Assembly (NCBI GenBank): GCA_009760855.2
Contig: WPIO01000371.1
Span: 1-64,000 of the forward strand
Direction of reading: 5' to 3'
Source: Cristatella mucedo
Lineage: Eukaryota; Bryozoa; Phylactolaemata; Cristatellidae
Length of the DNA: 64,000 nt
The position numbers and the translations under genes were made by a program. Below the pieces are notes generated by a model, which saw only the letters and a program-made list of their open reading frames with translations, was not told the DNA's origin and ran no database searches. This document shows positions 58,601 through 64,000 of this stretch, piece by piece (within the stretch, counting starts at the first letter, position 1; every line of letters starts with the position of its first letter).

Positions 58601-61200
58601 TGCATGTCGGAGCGTGAGCTTGCTGGCAGCAATGTCCTGCACTTGTTTAAAGCATTTCGCACGTAAATAACACGTTTCGCACGAGTTCGCAGCAGATCGC
58701 GGAATATGTAGAAACTTCAAATCTACATTTCAGAGCGTACGCTTGCTGGCAGCAGAGTGCTGCACCTTGTTTAAAGCATTTCGCACGTAAATAACACGTT
58801 TCGCACCAGTTCGCAGCAGATCGCGGAATATGTAGAAACTTCAAATCTGCATGTCGGAGCGTGTGCTGGCTGGCAGCAGAGTGCTGCACCTTGTTTAAAG
58901 CATTTCGCACGTAAATAACACGTTTCGCACGAGTTCGCAGCAGATTGCGGAATATGTAGAAACTTCAAATCTGCATGTCGGAGCGTGTGCTGGCTGGCAG
59001 CAGAGTGCTGCACCTTGTTTAAAGCATTTCGCACGTAAATAACACGTTTCGCACGAGTTCGCAGCAGATCGCGGAATATGTAGAGACTTCAAATCTGCAT
59101 GTCGGAGCGTGTGCTTGCTCGCAGCATAGTGCTGCACCTTGTTTAAAGCATTTCGCACGTAAACAACACGTTTCGCACCAGTTCGCAGCAGATCGCGGAA
59201 TATGTAGAAACTTCAAATCTGCATGTCGGAGCGTGCGCGTGCTGGCAGCAGAGTGCTGCACCTTGCTTAAAGCATTTCGCACGTAAATAACACGTTTTGC
59301 ACAAGTTTCGCAGCAGATCGCGGAATATGTAGAAAACTTCAAATCTGCATGTCGGAGCGTGTGCTGGCTGCTGGCAGCAGAGTGCTGCACCTTGTTTAAA
59401 GCATTTCGCACGTAAATAACACGTTTCGCACGAGTTCGCAGCAGATCGCGGAATATGTAGAAACTTCAAATCTGCATGTCGGAGCGTGAGCTTGCTGGCA
59501 GCAGAGTGCTGCACCTTGTTTAAAGCATTTCGCACGTAAATAACACGTTTCGCTCGCACGAGTTCGCGGCAGATCGCGGAATATGTAGAAACTTCAAATC
59601 TGCATGTCGGAGCGTGAGCTTGCTGGCAGCAGAGTGCTGCACATGTTTAAAGCATTTCGCACGTAAACAACACGTTTCGCACGAGTTCGCAGCAGATCGC
59701 GGAATATGTAGAAACTTCAAATCTGCATGTCGGAGCGTGCGCTTGCTGGCAGCAGAGTGCTGCACCTTGTTTAAAGCATTTCGCACGTAAATAACACGTT
59801 TCGCACGAGTTCGCAGCAGATCGCGGAATATGTAGAAACTTCAAATCTGCATGTCGGAGCGTGTGCTGGCTGGCAGCAGAGTGCTGCCCCTTGTTTTGAG
59901 CATTTCGCACTTGAATATCACATTTCGCACGAGTTCGCATCAGATCTCGGAATATGTAGAAACTTCAAATCTGCATGTCGGAGCGTGTGCTGGCTGGCAG
60001 CAGAGTGCTGCACCATGTTTAAAGCATTTCGCACGTAAATAACACGTTTCGCACGAGTTCGCAGCAGATCGCGGAATATGTAGAAACTTCAAATCTGCAT
60101 GTCGGAGCGTGCGCTTGCTGGCAGCAGAGTGCTGCACCTTGTTTAAAGCATTTCGCACGTAAATAACACGATTCGCACAAAATGCAGCAAATCACAGAAT
60201 ATGTAGAAACTTGAAATCTGCATGTCGGAGCGTGTGCTGGCTGGCAGCAGAGTGCTGCACCTTGTTTTAAGGCATTTCGCACGTAAATAACACGTTTCGC
60301 ACCATTTCGCAGCAGGTCGCGGAATATGTAGAAACTTCAAATCTGCATGTCGGAGCGTGCGCTGGCTGGCAGCAGAGTGCTGCACCTTGTTTAAAGCATT
60401 TCGCACGTAAATAAACACTTTTCGCACGAGTTCGCAGCAGATCGCGGAATATGTAGAAACTTCAAATCTGCATGTCGGAGCGTGAGCTTGCTGGCAGCAG
60501 AGTGCTGCACCTTGTTTAAAGCATTTCGCACGTAAATAACACGTTTCGCACTAGTTTCCAGCGGAGCAGATCGCGGAATATGTAGAAACTTCAAATCTGC
60601 ATGTCGGAGCGTGCGCTTGCTGGCAGCAGAGTGCTGCACCTTGTTTAAAGCATTTCGCACGTAAATAACACGTTTCGCACCAGTTCGCAGCAGATCGCGG
60701 AATATGTAGAAACTTCAAATCTGCATGTCGGAGCGTGTGCTTGCTGGCAGCAGAGTGCTGCACCTTGTTTAAAGCATTTCGCACGTAAATAACACGTTTC
60801 GCACCAGTTCGCAGCAGATCGCGGAATATGTAGAAACTTCAAATCTGCATGTCGGAGCGTGGGCTTGCTGGCAGCAGAGTGCTGCACCTTGTTTAAAGCA
60901 TTTCGCACGTAAATAACACGTTTCGCACGAGTTTTCGCAGCAGATCGCGGAATATGTAGAAACTTCAAATCTGCATGTCGGAGCGTGAGCTTGCTGGCAG
61001 CAGAGTGCTGCACCTTGTTTAAAGCATTTCGCACGTAAATAACACGTTTCGCACGAGTTCGCAGCAGATCGCGGATTATCTAGAAACTTCAAATCTGCAT
61101 GTCGGAGCGTGCGCTGGCTGGCAGCAGAGTGCTGCACCTTGAATAAAGCATTTCGCACGTAAATAACACGTTTCGCACCATTTCGCAGCAGATCGCGGAA
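55681..61200. repeat. Diverged satellite zone
   Basis: About 44 units, among which changed bases per unit are noticeably more common than in 27-54 kb. Examples: AAACATCAAATCAGCGTGTCG with GTAGCCTGG (55724-55756), TTTCGAATCCAG and GATGGCGGTATATG (55811-55845), CGCATGTAAACAACCCG with GACTTCCCAGCAAATCG (56043-56075), GATCCCGGATTATCTAG with CTTGAATAAAGC (56204-56286), CAATGTCCTGC with CTACATTTCAGAGCGTACGC (58630-58742), CCCCTTGTTTTGAGC with CACTTGAATATCACATTTCGC (59886-59928), and AAAATGCAGCAAATCACAG (60178-60196). Units remain in the same orientation and about 124 bp long. No gene or unique insert is present. Confidence 0.85.
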
Positions 61201-64000
61201 TATGTAGAAACTTCAAATCTGCATGTCGGAGCGTGAGCTTGCTGGCAGCAGAGTGCTGCACCTTGTTTAAAGCATTTCGCACGTAAATAACACGTTTCGC
61301 ACCAGTTCGCAGCAGATCGCGGAATATGTAGAAACTTTCAAATCTGCATGTCGGAGCGTGTGCTGGCTGGCAGCAGAGAGTGCTGCACCTTGTTTAAAGC
61401 ATTTCGCACGTAATAAACACGTTTCGCACGAGTTCGCGGCAGATCGCGGAATATGTAGAAACTTCAAATCTGCATGTCGGAGCGTGAGCTTGCTGGCAGC
61501 AGAGTGCTGCACCTTGTTTAAAGCATTTCGCACGTAAATAACACGTTTCGCACGAGTTCGCAGCAGATCGCGGAATATGTAGAAAGTTCAAATCTGCATG
61601 TCGGAGCGTGTGCTGGCTTGCAGCAGAGTGCTGCACCTTGTTTAAAGCATTTCGCACGTAAATAACACGTTTCGCACGAGTTCGCAGCAGATCGCGGAAT
61701 ATGTAGAAACTTCAAATCTGCATGTCGGAGCGTGCGCTGGCTGGCAGCAGAGTGCTGCACCTTGTTTAAAGCATTTCGCACGTAAATAACACGTTTCGCA
61801 CGAGTTTGCAGCAGATCGCGGAATATGTAGAAACTTCAAATCTGCATGTCGGAGCGTGAGCTTGCTGGCAGCAGAGTGCTGCACCTTGTTTAAAGCATTT
61901 CGCACGTAAATAACACGTTTCGCACGAAGTTCGCAGCAGATCGCGGAATATGTAGAAACTTCAAATCTGCATGTCGGAGCGTGCGCTTGCTGGCAGCAGA
62001 GTGCTGCACCTTGTTTAAAGCATTTCGCACGTAAATAACACGTTTCGCACGAGTTCGCAGCAGATCGCGGAATCTGTAGAAACTTCAAATCTGCATGTCG
62101 GAGCGTTAGCTGGCTGGCAGCAGAGTGCTGCACCTTGTTTAAAGCATTTCGCACGTAAATAACACGTTTCGCACCAGTTCGCAGCAGATCGCGGAATATG
62201 TAGAAACTTCAAATCTGCATGTCGGAGCGTGCGCTGGCTGGCAGCAGAGTGCTGCACCTTGTTTAAAGCATTTCGCACGTAAATAACACGTTTCGCACAC
62301 GAGTTCGCAGCAGATCGCGGAATATGTAGAAACTTCAAATCTGCATGTCGGAGCGTGTGCTGGCTTGCAGCAGAGTGCTGCACCTTGTTTAAAGCATTTC
62401 GCACGTAAATAACACGTTTCGCACCAGTTTGCAGCAGATCGCGGAATATGTAGAAACTTCAAATCTGCATGTCGGAGCGTGTGCTGGCTTGCAGCAGAGT
62501 GCTGCACCTTGTTTAAAGCATTTCGCACGTAAATAACACGTTTCGCACCAGTTCGCAGCAGATCGCGGAATATGTAGAAACTTCAAATCTGCATGTCGGA
62601 GCGTGTGCTGGCTTGCAGCAGAGTGCTGCTGCACCTTGTTTAAAGCATTTCGCACGTAAATAACACGTTTCGCACGAGTTCGCAGCAGCAGATCGCGGAA
62701 TATGTAGAAACTTCAAATCTGCATGTCGGAGCGTGTGCTGGCTGGCAGCAGAGTGCTGCACCATGTTTAAAGCATTTCGCACGTAAATAACACGTTTCGC
62801 ACGAGTTCGCAGCAGATCGCGGAATATGTAGAAACTTCAAATCTGCATGTCGGAGCGTGTGCTTGCTGGCAGCAGAGTGCTGCACCTTGTTTAAAGCATT
62901 TCGCACGTAAATAACACGTTTCGCACCAGTTTGCAGCAGATCGCGGAATATGTAGAAACTTCAAATCTGCATGTCGGAGCGTGTGCTTGCTGGCAGCAGA
63001 GTGCTGCTCCTTGTTTAAAGCATTTCGCACGTAAATAACACGTTTCGCACCAGTTTGCAGCAGATCGCGGAATATGTAGAAACTTCAAATCTGCATGTCG
63101 GAGCGTGTGCTGGCTGGCAGCAGAGTGCTGCACCTTGTTTAAAGCATTTCGCACGTAAATAACACGTTTTCGCACCAGTTTGCAGCAGATCGCGGAATAT
63201 GTAGAAACTTCAAATCTGCATGTCGGAGCGTGTGCTTGCTGGCAGCAGAGTGCTGCACCTTGTTTAACGCATTTCGCACGTAAATAACACGTTTCGCTAC
63301 AGTTTGCAGCAGATCGCGGAATATGTAGAAACTTCAAATCTGCATGTCGGAGCGTGAGCTTGCTGGCAGCAGAGTGCTGCACCTTGTTTAAAGCATTTCG
63401 CACGTAAATAACACGTTTCGCACGAGTTCGCAGCAGATCGCGGAATATGTAGAAACTTCAAATCTGCATGTCGGAGCGTGAGCTTGCTGGCAGCAGCAGA
63501 GTGGCTGCACCTTGTTTAAAGCATTTCGCACGTAAATAACACGTTTCGCACCAGTTTGCAGCAGATCGCGGAATATGTAGAAACTTCAAATCTGCATGTC
63601 GGAGCGTGTGCTTGCAGGCTGGCAGCAGAGTGCTGCACCTTGTTTAAAGCATTTCGCACGTAAATAACACTTTTCGCACCAGTTTGCAGCAGATCGCGGA
63701 ATATGTAGAAACTTCAAATCTGCATGTCGGAGCGTGTGCTTGCTGGCAGCAGAGTGCTGCACCTTGTTTAAAGCATTTCGCACGTAAATAACACGTTTCG
63801 CACGAGTTCGCGGCAGATCGCGGAATATGTAGAAACTTCAAATCTGCATGTCGGAGCGTGTGGCTTGCTGGCAGCAGAGTGCTGCACCTTGTTTAAAGCA
63901 TTTCGCGCGTAAATAACACGTTTCGCACCAAGTCGGAGCAGATCGCGGAATATGTAGAAACTTCAAATCTGCATGTCGGAGCGTGTGCTTGCTGGCAGCA
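61201..64000. repeat. Homogenised satellite running off the right end
   Basis: About 22 units, again closer to consensus. Irregularities: AGAGAGTGCTG at 61375, CGTAATAAACACG at 61410, CGCACACGAG at 62295, added CTG or CAG triplets at 62626 and 62685 and again at 63493, AGTGGCTGC at 63501, GCTGCTCC at 63005, CGTTTCGCTACAG at 63292, GCTTGCAGGCTGG at 63611 and TTTCGCGCG at 63902. The last landmark TTGTTTAAAG is at 63889 and the window ends at about position 112 of that unit, so the array continues beyond it. Confidence 0.9.

Larger units (their letters stand above)
1..64000. repeat. 124-bp tandem satellite array, about 515 head-to-tail units
   Basis: A 124-bp unit repeats without interruption from edge to edge. 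Landmarks such as TTGTTTAAAGC, the paired TTTCGCAC words, CAGATCGCGG, ATGTAGAAACTTC and GCAGCAGAGTGCTGC recur every 124 bases, always in the same orientation. Dividing the phased length by 124 gives about 512 regular units plus three long ones at the left. Most units differ from the consensus at a few positions only, and the differences concentrate at a handful of sites: the CAG/GAG/TAG triplet with TTCG/TTTG near positions 41-47, ATATG/ATCTG near 62-66, ACTTC/AGTTC near 72-76, and GAGCTTG/GTGCTTG/GTGCTGG near 96-103. No non-repeat sequence separates units. Contiguous arrays of this size and unit length are known as eukaryotic heterochromatic satellites. Its family, function and chromosomal place are not recognisable from the sequence alone. 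Confidence 0.98.

Noticed and set aside
1-64000. CRISPR array
   Set aside because: Units abut directly and the whole 124 bp is repeated. There are no unique spacers, no 25-40 bp repeats and no cas genes.
1-64000. A protein-coding tandem-repeat gene (silk, mucin, antifreeze or similar)
   Set aside because: Unit length is not a multiple of three, indels of 1, 2, 8, 18 and 26 bp are tolerated freely, and stops occur in every frame within three units.
1-64000. Telomeric, rDNA spacer or 5S rDNA array
   Set aside because: No short G-rich telomere repeats, no rRNA sequence and no 5S internal promoter pattern are visible in the unit.

Overview
The whole 64 kb window is one uninterrupted head-to-tail satellite DNA array. 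The repeat unit is 124 bp, about 48% G+C, and is present about 515 times. Every unit I read has the same orientation. I found no genuine protein-coding gene, rRNA, tRNA, transposon, CRISPR array or unique spacer sequence. The organism is therefore a eukaryote, and the array is of the pericentromeric, centromeric, subtelomeric or B/sex-chromosome heterochromatin kind. I do not recognise the satellite and cannot name the species or the chromosomal location. CpG is not depleted in the consensus (9 per unit, about 1.2 times expectation), which argues against long exposure to methylation-driven CpG decay.

Layout. At 1-444 there are three long, strongly diverged units (about 150, 144 and 142 bp). 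At 445-1815 there are eleven units of about 124 bp, moderately diverged. At 1816-2079 the unit order is scrambled. From about 2080 the array is well homogenised. This gradient is what an array edge looks like, so unique flanking DNA probably lies just left of base 1. The array runs off the right end (base 64000 is about position 112 of a unit).

Higher-order structure. Between about 6.5 and 23.1 kb a four-unit block with several rare variants recurs five times, starting at about 6558, 9288, 16598, 19576 and 22551. The spacings are about 22, 59, 24 and 24 units, so this part grew by duplication of multi-kilobase segments. Most of 23.2-38.2 kb lacks those variants and is nearly uniform. Rare variants reappear in distant places (17.2-17.8 with 49.2-49.8 kb; 22.5 with 51.9 kb; 1.36, 27.3, 52.9 and 55.1 kb). 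A more diverged zone occupies about 55.7-61.2 kb. Scattered through the array are partially deleted units, a slippage hotspot at the CTTGCTGG segment, CAG-triplet gains and one isolated relic-like unit at 31.03-31.14 kb.

The many 60-313-codon minus-strand open frames are a by-product of the repeat. Most begin at GTG or TTG, and each 124-bp step (not a multiple of 3) shifts the frame, so the same DNA is read in all three frames in turn. There are no genes here to work together. The biology is the structure and evolution of the satellite itself.
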